Assembly: GCA_900318615.1 (NCBI GenBank)
Contig: ONLK01000016.1
Coordinates: 1-54,151, forward strand
DNA length: 54,151 nt
Direction: 5' to 3'
From: an uncultured Eubacteriales bacterium
GTDB lineage: Bacteria > Bacillota > Clostridia > Lachnospirales > Lachnospiraceae
Positions 23,153 through 31,520 of this stretch are shown one piece after another. Under the pieces are notes generated by a model that was not told the DNA's origin, did no database searches, and saw nothing but the letters and a program-made list of their open reading frames with translations. The first letter of the stretch is position 1. The number at the start of each line of letters is the position of its first letter. Both the position numbers and the translations under genes were made by a program.

Positions 23153-24731
23153 TCAGTTCTTGGTAGAGGTTCCCTTCACCGGTACTTTATTGGCCTTCTT
23201 ATCGGTTTTCTTCCCGTTTTCCTTTGTTTCCGTTTCTTTTGTTTCAGTTTCCGTTTCTTTTGTTTCGGCTTCCGACCCGGCATCTGCTTCTGCAAGCGCA
23301 GTCTCTTCCTTATCTTCCGTTGCTGCTTCTGCCGTTCCGGACGGTGTTACCGTGATGATATGCGGATTCGCTCCCTCATACCAGTACAGATACCCGGTCA
23401 TATCGATGACATCGCCGATTTTCAGATTTTCAACTGCTTTGTAAACATCCGAATCCTTGTCGGTCAGATAGGACTCCACCGTGAAGGTATAGGTTGCGCC
23501 GTCCTTTGAGACGTTAAAGTAAAGGTCATCACCCTCGCTTCCGGATCCGTCATAGTTATAAAGGAAAGCGGCATCCTTTCCATCTGCGTCCCCGGAGGCC
23601 TCCACCGTCATGCCGGTGAAGGATACATACTGGTTCATATGTTCCTCCAGCTTGTCCTCATCGGAAAGCAGGTCTGTGACATCCAGCGGTTTGGCGATAT
23701 AAGTTCCTTCACCAATTTCATAGCTTTCGATGTCGCTGATTTCAATTTCGCCGGACCATTCTGCTTTATATCCGGTAACGGTAATCTCCGTGCCGGCTTC
23801 AAGTTTATTGTAATCTTCCTCGCTGATCGGCATGTTATACAGGAAATAAGCTCCCTCTTCGTTCTGGGTGTAGATCGAAGCCATGCCTTTGCCCTTGTCT
23901 TCATACCAGGACTGCTTGTTCTGGACGTAAGTATCAACGGTAACCTCATCGTCAACAGCCGCGGCCATAAACTCATCATACGTCATGACGGCCGGCGTCA
24001 CTGCTGTGGTTTCCTTTTCCGTGGCTATTTCCATGCCCTCAGCTGTGCTTTCCGTAGCAGCTTCCTCAGTCTGAGCTGCCTTCTCCGTTACAGCTTCGGT
24101 AGGCTTTTCCGTCTTTGCTTCCGTTGCCTTCTCCGTTACAGCCTCGGTTGCTTTCTCGGTCTTAGCCTCCGTTGCCTTTTCCGTTACAGCTTCGGTTGCT
24201 TTCTCGGTCTTCGCCTCGGTCGACTTCTCCGTTACAGCTTCGGTTGCTTTCTCGGTCTTAGCCTCGGTTGCCTTCTCTGTCTTCGCTTCGGTTGCTTTCT
24301 CGGTCTTAGCCTCCGTTGCCTTCTCCGTTACAGCTTCGGTTGCTTTCTCAGTCTTAGCCTCGGTTGCCTTCTCCGTTACAGCTTCGGTTGCTTTCTCGGT
24401 CTTCGCCTCGGTTGCCTTCTCTGTCTTCGCTTCCGTTGCTTTCTCGGTCTTAGCCTCGGTTGCCTTCTCTGTCTTCGCTTCCGTTGCTTTCTCGGTCTTA
24501 GCCCTTCGCTTCCGTTGCTTTCTCGGTCTTAGCCTCGGTTGCCTTCTCTGTCTTCGCTTCCGTTGCTTTCTCGGTCTTAGCCTCGGTTGCAGCTTCCGCA
24601 GCAGCACTTGTCTGCGCTTCCGTTTTTGCTTCTGTCTGAGGTGCCTCCGTTTCCTTGTTCGATGAGCATCCGCTTAATACAGCTGCCGTCATGGACGCTG
24701 TCAGAAGAACAGCCATTGCTTTACGTTTCAT
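23153..24731 (-). pseudogene. Repeat-rich surface lipoprotein, interrupted by a 17-nt deletion frameshift
   Basis: The ATG at 24731 opens a lipoprotein signal peptide (MKRKAMAVLLTASM ... LSGCSSNKE, lipobox LSGC). Three TEKATEAK units follow, and the frame then stops at 24498. The next frame carries 17 more units (TEKATEAK or TEKATEAV). It continues into a globular part of about 220 residues with two OB-like halves (VTVDTYVQNKQSWYEDKGKG, TEITVTGYKAEW), a Thr/Glu/Lys tail and a stop at 23153. Near 24500 one 24-bp unit lacks 17 nt; restoring it joins the frames. The repeats would act as a wall-spanning stalk. Phase variation, a decayed allele and an assembly error are all possible. It is the first gene after the T-box; function is unknown. 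Confidence 0.8.
24085..24590 (-). repeat. Tandem 24-bp coding repeat (8-residue TEKATEAK/V units)
   Basis: About twenty head-to-tail 24-bp units encode Thr-Glu-Lys-Ala-Thr-Glu-Ala-Lys/Val. Units alternate between GCTTCCGTTGC- and GCCTCGGTTGC-type spellings on the plus strand. One unit near 24500 is shortened by 17 nt. This is a protein repeat, not a CRISPR array: there are no unique spacers. Confidence 0.93.
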
Positions 24732-24758
24732 GTTCGGTCTTTCCCTCCTCTTTTTTTT

Positions 24759-25045
24759 AAAAAAACGCCTCAGGTTTATAACCTGAGGCGTCAATGCAAC
24801 CTGACGTTGTACCACTCAAATTACCGCGCAGCCACGCAGTTCCGGTCTTACGATCCGGTATCCGTCGCCCCTACTCGAAGTATCGGACCTGAAAAATTAT
24901 TATTTAATTCTCATCGTCCTGCTTCTTTGGGTTTGCCCTCAAAAGTCCATTCAGTCTGATTCCGGATACTGCATTTCCACCGTCTGCAGCTCTCTTACAT
25001 CCTTTTTCAGCTTACTTCTCTTTCTCATCGGTTTCCTGTAAATTT
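24759..25045 (-). promoter_or_regulatory. T-box riboswitch, probable tryptophan specifier (UGG)
   Basis: Minus-strand leader with the T-box parts in order. A K-turn (GATGA ... TTGAG) and an AGTA / GAA specifier-loop pair enclose TGG-A (specifier at 24947-24949). The upper stem has AGAGAG and CTGCA / TGCAG. The T-box sequence GAGTGGTACAACG carries the TGGT bulge at 24811-24814. A perfect 12-bp terminator (arms 24791-24780 and 24776-24765) is followed by seven T. The antiterminator GAG + CGTC pairs with GACG + CTC and excludes the terminator. UGG fits the rule of a purine after the specifier and the TrpXYZ-like genes. The U in TGGT would need a wobble with the G73 usual in tRNA-Trp, so specificity is less certain than the T-box itself. 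Confidence 0.85.
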
Positions 25046-25051
25046 GATTTA

Positions 25052-25080
25052 ACACTACCCCAAATCGGGCAAAATGTCAA
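25052..25080 (-). promoter_or_regulatory. Promoter of the T-box operon
   Basis: On the minus strand a perfect TTGACA (25075-25080), a 17-nt spacer and TAGTGT (25052-25057, 4 of 6). It begins 6 nt beyond the pnp stop and starts the T-box leader at about 25045. Confidence 0.8.
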
Positions 25081-25086
25081 CATAAA

Positions 25087-27207
25087 TTACTCTTTGCAGT
25101 CCTTGATGGAGAAACTGTAACGTCCCATTTTATCCTTGCCCAGGCAGACAACCTTAACGGTGTCGCCGAGGGTCAGCACATCTTCCACGTGTGCAATGCG
25201 TTCTTTTGCGATTCTGGAGATATGCACAAGGCCTTCCTTCCCGGGTGCGAATTCAATAAAAGCGCCGAATTCCTTGATGCTTACAACCGTACCGGAAAGT
25301 ACTTCACCTTCGTAGAATTCTGTTGTAATGATCTTGATCATGTGGATGGCTTCATCCATCTTCTTCTGGTCGGTACCGCAGACAGATACTTTTCCATCGT
25401 CATCGATATCAATCTGTACGCCGGTGCGCGCGATGATCTCGTTAATGGTCTTGCCTCTCTGTCCGACCACATCGCCAATCTTGTCCGGATCAATCTCAAA
25501 CATTTTGATCTTCGGAGCATATTCGCTGACCGTCGGTCTCGGCTCGGAAATACACGGTTCCATAATGTCATTGAGGATATACTCTCTGGCTGCCTTCGTA
25601 CGGGCGATCGCCTCCTCAACGATGGGGCGGGTCAGACCGTGGATTTTGATATCCATCTGTATAGCGGTAATTCCATCATGAGTTCCGGCCACCTTAAAGT
25701 CCATATCGCCGAAGAAGTCTTCAAGACCCTGGATATCCGTCAGAACAATGTAATCGTCATCCGTATCTCCGGTCACCAGACCGCAGCTGATACCGGCTAC
25801 CATCTTTTTGATCGGCACGCCGGCGGCCATCAGAGCCATACAGGAAGCACAGATGGAGGCCTGAGAGGTGGATCCGTTTGACTCAAAGGTTTCGGATACG
25901 GCACGGATTGCGTATGGAAACTCTTCCTTACCCGGCAGTACCGGAATAAGCGCTTTCTCTGCCAGCGCTCCATGTCCGATTTCACGGCGTCCCGGTCCTC
26001 TGGACGGTTTTGTCTCGCCTACGGAATAGGACGGGAAGTTATACTGATGAACATATCTTTTCTCAACAATGTTGTCGTCAAGGCCTTCAATCTTCTGCAT
26101 CTCAGAAAGCGGTGCCAGCGTAACCACATCGCAGATCTGTGTCTGTCCGCGGGTAAACATGGCTGAACCGTGTGCACGGGGAATGATATCAATTTCAGCA
26201 GCCAGCGGCCGGATCTGTGTGATTTTGCGGCCATCCGGACGTTTGTGATCCTTCAGAATCATCTTCCGCACGGTTTTCTTTTCGTACTGATAGATAGCCG
26301 CGTCAATCATGGCGAGCCATTCTTCATTATCGGCAAACGCTTCTCTGCATCTTTCGGTAATCCGGCGGACATTTTCCTCCCGCACCTGCTTGTTGTCCGT
26401 GAAGACAGCTCTTTCCATCTCTTCCGCCGGAACAATCTGTTTGATCGCCTCAAACAGTTCCTCCGGGACGGCAAAGCTTACATAGGGCTTTTTCTCCCTG
26501 CCGCAGTCAGCCACAATCTGGTTAATGAAGGCAATAATCTGCTGGTTTACATCGTGTGCCTTGTAAATCGCTTCAATCATCGTTGCTTCCGGAATTTCCT
26601 TCGCACCGGCTTCGATCATGATGACCTTTTCAGCGGTGGATGCAACGGTCAGCTGAAGATCTCCTTCATCCCACTGTTTCTGGGACGGGTTGACAATAAA
26701 CTCTCCGTCACTCATACCGATCTGCGTCATCGCGCACGGACCTGCAAACGGGATATCCGAAATGCAGGTGGCAATAGCGGAGCCGAGCATAGCCACCAGT
26801 TCCGGACGGCATTCCGGATCGACGCTCATAACCATGTTGTCGAGCGTAACATCGTTGCGGTAATCCTTCGGGAACAGCGGACGCATCGGACGGTCAATCA
26901 CACGGGAAGTCAGAATGGCGTTCTCGGAAGCCTTTCCTTCACGCTTGTTAAATCCTCCCGGCATTTTTCCCACTGCGTACATTTTTTCTTCGTATTCAAC
27001 GGAAAGCGGGAAGAAGTCAACCCCCTCTCTCGGCTCTTCGGATGCGGTTGCCGTCGAAAGAACGGTTGTATCACCGTAATGCATAAATGCAGCTCCGTTC
27101 GCCTGTGCAGCTACTCTTCCGACATCAACGGAAAGGGTTCTTCCAGCCAGTTCCATAGAATAAGTTTTGTACTCTTTTTCAAGTTTGGTGCCGAATGTTT
27201 CTTCCAT
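25087..27207 (-). CDS. pnp: Polyribonucleotide nucleotidyltransferase (PNPase)
   Basis: 3'-5' phosphorolytic exoribonuclease of mRNA decay. The 706-residue protein has two RNase PH-like cores. The first contains FFPLSVEYEEKMYAVGKMPG and the second RAHGSAMFTRGQTQ. A helical linker joins them, and a KH domain (IGDVVGQRGKTINEII) and an S1 domain (GTVVSIKEFGAFIEF) follow. AGGAG lies 7 nt before the ATG. It follows rpsO, the conserved order in many bacteria, separated by a terminator-like stem and a long leader hairpin. No clear terminator follows; the T-box promoter begins just past the stop. Confidence 0.97.
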   Translation of the reverse strand: MEETFGTKLEKEYKTYSMELAGRTLSVDVGRVAAQANGAAFMHYGDTTVLSTATASEEPREGVDFFPLSVEYEEKMYAVGKMPGGFNKREGKASENAILTSRVIDRPMRPLFPKDYRNDVTLDNMVMSVDPECRPELVAMLGSAIATCISDIPFAGPCAMTQIGMSDGEFIVNPSQKQWDEGDLQLTVASTAEKVIMIEAGAKEIPEATMIEAIYKAHDVNQQIIAFINQIVADCGREKKPYVSFAVPEELFEAIKQIVPAEEMERAVFTDNKQVREENVRRITERCREAFADNEEWLAMIDAAIYQYEKKTVRKMILKDHKRPDGRKITQIRPLAAEIDIIPRAHGSAMFTRGQTQICDVVTLAPLSEMQKIEGLDDNIVEKRYVHQYNFPSYSVGETKPSRGPGRREIGHGALAEKALIPVLPGKEEFPYAIRAVSETFESNGSTSQASICASCMALMAAGVPIKKMVAGISCGLVTGDTDDDYIVLTDIQGLEDFFGDMDFKVAGTHDGITAIQMDIKIHGLTRPIVEEAIARTKAAREYILNDIMEPCISEPRPTVSEYAPKIKMFEIDPDKIGDVVGQRGKTINEIIARTGVQIDIDDDGKVSVCGTDQKKMDEAIHMIKIITTEFYEGEVLSGTVVSIKEFGAFIEFAPGKEGLVHISRIAKERIAHVEDVLTLGDTVKVVCLGKDKMGRYSFSIKDCKE

Positions 27208-27249
27208 GTATATTCTCCTTTCAAAATAATAGTACCGTCAGCACGGAGT

Positions 27250-27328
27250 AAAACATGTCCGAAACGACTGAACCGTCCGCCAAAATCCCGAAGGTTTCAC
27301 GGATGCTTCAGTAGCTTCGGTATGTTTT
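27250..27328 (-). promoter_or_regulatory. Long imperfect hairpin in the pnp leader
   Basis: On the minus strand the arms (27299-27328 and 27250-27276) pair in blocks AAAACAT / ATGTTTT, CCGAA / TTCGG, ACTGAA / TTCAGT and CCGT / ACGG, with small internal loops and a loop of about 22 nt. It lies 43 nt upstream of the pnp start. Its size and place recall the E. coli pnp leader cleaved by RNase III for autoregulation; that role here is inference. Confidence 0.7.
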
Positions 27329-27368
27329 ATTCGTTTACCGGCACAGGTGGTTCCTTTTCTAGAGTAAA

Positions 27369-27395
27369 CGGACTGCTGCAAAATGCAGCAGTCCG
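27369..27395 (-). terminator. Stem-loop after rpsO
   Basis: Perfect 11-bp stem CGGACTGCTGC / GCAGCAGTCCG with a 5-nt loop, 19 nt after the rpsO stop. Only a short TTTA tract follows on the minus strand, so partial read-through into pnp is expected. Confidence 0.65.
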
Positions 27396-27413
27396 CCCTT
27401 TAAAAAGCCAATA

Positions 27414-27680
27414 TTATTTTCTGATTCCAAGATCTGCAATCAGCTGACGATATTTCTCAATATCTTTGGATTTAAGGTACTCAAGAAGGCCTCTTCTCTG
27501 ACCAACCATCTTCAAAAGACCTCTTCTGGAATGATGATCCTTCGGATTAGCCTGCAGATGTGCGGTAAGCTCAGCAATTCTCTCGGTAAGGATGGCAACC
27601 TGAACTTCCGGTGATCCGGTATCTCCTTCTTTTCTTCCGTATTTCTGAATAAGTTCCTGCTTCTTTTCTTTTGAAATCAT
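27414..27680 (-). CDS. rpsO: Ribosomal protein S15
   Basis: Primary 16S rRNA-binding protein of the 30S platform, 88 residues from the ATG at 27680 ([15 protein letters not shown]), with the conserved [18 protein letters not shown] core. The five-codon upstream extension is rejected because GGAGG lies 8 nt before the chosen ATG. Its promoter gives an untranslated leader of about 88 nt, long enough for S15 autoregulation as seen in other bacteria; no specific S15-binding fold was proved. Confidence 0.97.
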   Translation of the reverse strand: MISKEKKQELIQKYGRKEGDTGSPEVQVAILTERIAELTAHLQANPKDHHSRRGLLKMVGQRRGLLEYLKSKDIEKYRQLIADLGIRK

Positions 27681-27774
27681 GTTCTTTTCCTCCATAGAAA
27701 ACTTTATATTTCGCCGTCAGCCGGGGAGCGGTCGGAGTGATCCAGGCTCCTGAGCAGCGGACTCATACTGCAAC

Positions 27775-27803
27775 ACTATATCATAAGAAAATTTCCGCGT
27801 CAA
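27775..27803 (-). promoter_or_regulatory. Sigma-A promoter of rpsO
   Basis: On the minus strand TTGACG (27798-27803), a 17-nt spacer and TATAGT (27775-27780), about 95 nt before the rpsO ATG. It lies just beyond the end of the rimP operon. Confidence 0.87.
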
Positions 27804-27819
27804 CAATAAATAACATCCC

Positions 27820-28263
27820 TCAGTTTCTTGTTGATGCAAAACAGATGAAAAACATAATCCCCGCCGCAATCAGCGCAGCCCCTGTAATTTCAAGATAAAC
27901 CGGTATGTCCTGATGTCTGTCTTTTTCTTCCACATGATACACCGTCGGATTTTCAGGATCATATTTTAATTTTACGTCATCGCCGATCTCGTATCGGCTC
28001 GGCATCCATCCCTTTGGACAGATTACCTTATAAAGCACCCCGTCTGCATAAAATTCAAATACAGGGTGCCAGACATTGCTGTAGGGCTTCTCCCCTTCCG
28101 GCTTTTCATTCTTTCGCAGGACCAGATCAACAACCTTCGCTGTGACGCTCGCGGAAAGTCTCTCCCTGCCTTTTCGGTATGCCGATAAAGCCACTGCAGC
28201 TGCAATACAGATAAGACCAAGCAGAATCAGCAGAAGGCTGACTGCCCAAAGTCCCTTATTCAC
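27820..28263 (-). CDS. DUF3592-type membrane protein
   Basis: A 147-residue protein with a hydrophobic helix at each end (about 5-28 and 122-142). Between them lies an extracytoplasmic-type domain with WHPVFEFYADGVLYKV and the pattern IGDDVKLKYDPENPTVYHVEE, which matches the DUF3592 family; its function is unknown. The start is GTG at 28263, supported by GGGAGGG 9 nt upstream, and it overlaps the end of ribF by 8 nt. It is the last gene of the long rimP operon. Confidence 0.75.
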   Translation of the reverse strand: MNKGLWAVSLLLILLGLICIAAAVALSAYRKGRERLSASVTAKVVDLVLRKNEKPEGEKPYSNVWHPVFEFYADGVLYKVICPKGWMPSRYEIGDDVKLKYDPENPTVYHVEEKDRHQDIPVYLEITGAALIAAGIMFFICFASTRN

Positions 28264-29149
28264 CGAAATATTCCCTCCCCAGAGAAATATCTTTCTGTAT
28301 CTGCTCTTTCAGTTGTTCAATGCTGTTAAATTTTATCTCCGGACGTTCAAAATGCCGCAGGGCGACCTTAATCCTTTTCCCGTATAGATTCAGGTTTGCC
28401 GCATCAATATACGTTTCAACGCCCCGGAATTTTCCGTTGACGGTCGGCTTATAGCCGACATTGGTAAATCCATGGTAAATATTTCCCTCCGCCAGGACAT
28501 CGGAAAAATATACACCATCGGGCGGCAGAAGCTTTTCCGGGGTTGGTACCAGATTAGCGGTCGGCATTCCCATGCCGGTACCAATGTGACAGCCGTGCAC
28601 AACCGTACCGCTCACGTAAAAAGGCCGTCCCAGAAGTTTTGCAGCCGTCTCCATATCGGCCGTCTCCAGGATTTCACGGATGTAGGTACTGCTGATTTCA
28701 CGTCCGCGATATTTCTCCTTCTCAACAATGTCAACCTGAAAACCAAACCGTTCCTCATTTTCCTTCAGAAACTGCGCGCTGCCTGCACGGTTATGCCCGA
28801 AATGGAAGTCTGTTCCTACCGCAATGTAGGCGGCATGCAGCCGGTTAATCAGAATCCCCTGAACAAATTCTTCCGGTGTCATCGTATAGATCTCCGGAAC
28901 AAACGGACAGTCGATCAGAACGTCTGCCCCCATATTTTCCAGGAGCTCTCTCTGTTCTTCCCGTGTCAGGATAAGATATTTTTCTCTGCCATTGATAGCA
29001 AATACTGTGCTGAGAAGTCCCTCGTGCTTTTTATCCAGAATTTTCAGCATCAGTTTTTGATGTCCTCTGTGTACCCCGTCAAACTTACCCAGTGTGACTG
29101 CGGATTTCCCGTCCAGCCGGAAATCCGTGGTTCCGTGAAAATAGATCAT
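28256..29149 (-). CDS. ribF: Bifunctional riboflavin kinase / FAD synthetase
   Basis: Converts riboflavin to FMN and FMN to FAD. The N-terminal adenylyltransferase domain shows LGKFDGVHRGHQKLM (HxGH-type motif) and SSTYIREIL. The C-terminal riboflavin kinase domain shows GTGMGMPTANL and YHGFTNVGYKPT. It has 297 residues, normal length. It overlaps truB by 4 nt and DUF3592 by 8 nt. The truB-ribF pairing is standard in Bacillota. Confidence 0.96.
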   Translation of the reverse strand: MIYFHGTTDFRLDGKSAVTLGKFDGVHRGHQKLMLKILDKKHEGLLSTVFAINGREKYLILTREEQRELLENMGADVLIDCPFVPEIYTMTPEEFVQGILINRLHAAYIAVGTDFHFGHNRAGSAQFLKENEERFGFQVDIVEKEKYRGREISSTYIREILETADMETAAKLLGRPFYVSGTVVHGCHIGTGMGMPTANLVPTPEKLLPPDGVYFSDVLAEGNIYHGFTNVGYKPTVNGKFRGVETYIDAANLNLYGKRIKVALRHFERPEIKFNSIEQLKEQIQKDISLGREYFGE

Positions 29150-30060
29150 ATAAACATTTTCTCCGGCCAGTACAGGCCTTTATCCTTTTTATAAGTATAG
29201 ACAGCGGCAAATTGCCCCTGCGCCGTATACAGGCGAATTTCATCTGGAAGCGAATCCTGCTCGTACCCATTCTCCCCCGGCAGCGGAAGAATATCCCGTA
29301 CCGGCAGCGGATTTCCGTTCCGAAGTAAAACCTGATCCTCCTCCGGAACACCTGCCCTGGGAACATCCGGGAAAAAGCTGTCCGCCGGGATCAGAATGTC
29401 TCCCAGTTTTCCGTCACGGACACTCTGTTCAATCTGAGACAAAGTATGAGATTCTTCTTTTATAAACGGTCCGGTTCGCGTCCGTTCCAGACTTTCCATG
29501 CAGGCACCGCAGCCAAGGAGATCGCCGATATCCTGACACAATGTCCGGATGTAGGTTCCCCGGGAACAGGATATCGTCATGGAAACCAGAGGAAGCTCCA
29601 ATTTTTCAATTTCAATCGAATAGATCGTAACCGGGCGTGCTTTTCGCTCCACCGTTTTCCCTTTTCTGGCAAGGTCGCACAGTTTCTGCCCATTCACCTT
29701 CAATGCCGAGTACATAGGCGGAAGCTGGTCATAAACTCTGGCGAAAGAAAGAACCGCCCTCCGGACCTCTTCTGCAGAAGACTCTACCGGTTTTTCGGAC
29801 AGAACTTTTCCGCCGATATCCTGCGTATCCGTGGTAATACCAAGATGCATCCGGGTGCGATAGGTTTTATCTTCCCCGGTCAGTATGCCGGCCAACTTTG
29901 TCGCACCTCCGATACAGACCGGCAGGACACCGCACGCATCCGGATCCAGCGTTCCGGTGTGCCCCATCCTGCGCACTCCGAGGATGCCGCGCAGGCGGGC
30001 GATCACGCCGAAGCTTGTAATTCCCTTTTCTTTATATACATTGATTACACCGGATATCAT
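29146..30060 (-). CDS. truB: tRNA pseudouridine(55) synthase TruB
   Basis: Forms pseudouridine 55 in the T-loop of tRNAs. The catalytic motif GHTGTLDPDACGVLPV places the nucleophile at Asp39. YSALKVNGQKLCDLAR and CSRGTYIRTLCQDIG are further family blocks. It has 304 residues with a small C-terminal PUA-like part. It ends in a 4-nt overlap with ribF and starts 5 nt after the nrnA stop. Confidence 0.96.
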   Translation of the reverse strand: MISGVINVYKEKGITSFGVIARLRGILGVRRMGHTGTLDPDACGVLPVCIGGATKLAGILTGEDKTYRTRMHLGITTDTQDIGGKVLSEKPVESSAEEVRRAVLSFARVYDQLPPMYSALKVNGQKLCDLARKGKTVERKARPVTIYSIEIEKLELPLVSMTISCSRGTYIRTLCQDIGDLLGCGACMESLERTRTGPFIKEESHTLSQIEQSVRDGKLGDILIPADSFFPDVPRAGVPEEDQVLLRNGNPLPVRDILPLPGENGYEQDSLPDEIRLYTAQGQFAAVYTYKKDKGLYWPEKMFI

Positions 30061-30064
30061 TCTG

Positions 30065-31024
30065 TCATGACTCCCCGTCTGTCTGCGCTTTCACCTGCTC
30101 CAGAAGTTTTTCAAACACTTCGCTCTCTGTGCCTGCAACATCGCACCCGGCTGCCTTTTTATGCCCGCCTCCCCCAAAACAGGAAGCAATCACCGATACA
30201 TCCACGGTATCGTCGGAGCGCATCGAAACCTTGAAGTCCTCCGGTGCCAGCTCGTAGATAAAAATGGACAAATGAACACCTTCGGTATCCCGAAGCTGAG
30301 CGGAAATTCCGTCCAGATCGCTGACTGCAGCGCCGCAATCTCTCCTGTCCTTCATGGTAATTGAACTGAGAATGACGCTCCCGTTCATGACCAGCTGCGC
30401 CTTACCGGCTGCCCGGCCGAAAGCTTTTTGCTGGGCGAAAGTCTTCGTAAAAAAAGTATCCGCTACAATACGGCTGAACGGGATGCCCTTATCCATGAGC
30501 GCTCCGGCCAGCGCCATTGTGTGGCTGCTGGTGCAGGAGTACTGAAAAACCCCTGTATCATGAACCATCCCCAGATACAGTGCCTGCGCCATATCATAAT
30601 CAATCCGGTCCGTCCCGATTAAATCTGCAACCAGTTCCGAGGTGGAACTGGCTTCCGGTACAATCTGGTTGTACATGGCGAATGCATTGTTGGTTATATG
30701 ATGATCGATGCAGGCGGTCTTTTCTGCCGTGTCCGTAAATACCGCATTCGCTCCAAGCCGTCCGGGATCGCCGCAGTCCAGACAGATAAACAGATCATAC
30801 TTCTTATCCCGGCTGCCGGCGCTGATAATTTTATCGGATCCCTTCAGGAAACGATATTTCTCAGGTATTTCTTCCAGATAAATGTCTGTCTCCACGGAAG
30901 GATAATATTTTTGAATAAACAGATACATTCCCAGGCAGGAACCGATGCAGTCGCCGTCCGGACGAATATGGCCCGAAATGCCAACGGAGGAAACTTCGGA
31001 AAGAAGCATATCAAGATTCAGCAT
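30065..31024 (-). CDS. nrnA: DHH-family phosphoesterase NrnA (nanoRNase / pAp phosphatase)
   Basis: Degrades very short oligoribonucleotides and pAp. The DHH domain shows GHIRPDGDCIGS (residues 18-29) and Asp107-His108-His109 (CIDHHITNN). The DHHA1 domain ends with the glycine-rich motif GGGHKKAAG near residue 290. The 319-residue length fits. AGGAGG lies 6 nt before the ATG. The start overlaps rbfA by 14 nt. The rbfA-nrnA-truB-ribF order is common in Bacillota. Confidence 0.92.
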   Translation of the reverse strand: MLNLDMLLSEVSSVGISGHIRPDGDCIGSCLGMYLFIQKYYPSVETDIYLEEIPEKYRFLKGSDKIISAGSRDKKYDLFICLDCGDPGRLGANAVFTDTAEKTACIDHHITNNAFAMYNQIVPEASSTSELVADLIGTDRIDYDMAQALYLGMVHDTGVFQYSCTSSHTMALAGALMDKGIPFSRIVADTFFTKTFAQQKAFGRAAGKAQLVMNGSVILSSITMKDRRDCGAAVSDLDGISAQLRDTEGVHLSIFIYELAPEDFKVSMRSDDTVDVSVIASCFGGGGHKKAAGCDVAGTESEVFEKLLEQVKAQTDGES

Positions 31025-31499
31025 CTGTATCCTCCTGATTGTCCTGTTCCGTCAGCGAATCCTCTCCTCCATCCTCCGCAATGTCCGGCCCTTCGGAAGT
31101 GTCTTCCTGTGCGTCCTGCGAATCTGTTTCCTTTTCCTTCTGCTCATCGTCGCGGACAATCTCATCGATCAGATGCGTCATATGAACACCATATTCGATG
31201 GAATCATCTTCGATAAAGCGGAGCAGGGGAGTGTTGCGAAGATTGACCGTGCGGGCAAGCTCACGGCGAATAAACCCTTCCGCACTTTTCAGCCCGGCCA
31301 TGGTGTTCCTGCGTGCTTCCTCATCTCCATATACACTGATCCAGACCTTGCATGTTTTCAGATCCGTGGCTACTTCACAGCCGGTAACGCTGGTCATGGG
31401 CGCGATGCGCGGATCCTTGATTTCATGTTGGATAATGTTTGAAAGCTCTCTTTGTACTTCCTCATTGATCCGTATATTTTTAATACTGTTTTTTCTCAA
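31011..31499 (-). CDS. rbfA: Ribosome-binding factor A with acidic C-terminal extension
   Basis: Late 30S maturation factor. Residues 1-115 show the RbfA KH-like fold pattern (INEEVQRELSNIIQHEIKDPR, KVWISVYGD, LARTVNLRNTPLLRFIEDDS). The last 45 residues are an Asp/Glu/Ser/Gln tail absent from ordinary RbfA. The start codon is TTG at 31499, with GGAGGGG 8 nt upstream. A hairpin lies just upstream of that ribosome binding site. Confidence 0.93.
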   Translation of the reverse strand: MRKNSIKNIRINEEVQRELSNIIQHEIKDPRIAPMTSVTGCEVATDLKTCKVWISVYGDEEARRNTMAGLKSAEGFIRRELARTVNLRNTPLLRFIEDDSIEYGVHMTHLIDEIVRDDEQKEKETDSQDAQEDTSEGPDIAEDGGEDSLTEQDNQEDTDAES

Positions 31500-31520
31500 A
31501 ATCTGTTCCCCTCCAAATAT

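Noticed and set aside
23639-24532. 297-codon plus-strand frame with repeated Leu/Arg/Tyr/Phe units resembling a membrane protein
   Set aside because: It is the antisense reading of the lipoprotein's repeat tract; the sense strand has the signal peptide and lipobox.
24085-24590. Possible CRISPR array
   Set aside because: The 24-bp units are contiguous with no unique spacers and encode regular 8-residue protein repeats.
24759-24792. Simple terminator for pnp
   Set aside because: It lies almost 300 nt past pnp, behind a separate TTGACA promoter, and pairs alternatively with the T-box sequence, so it belongs to the riboswitch.
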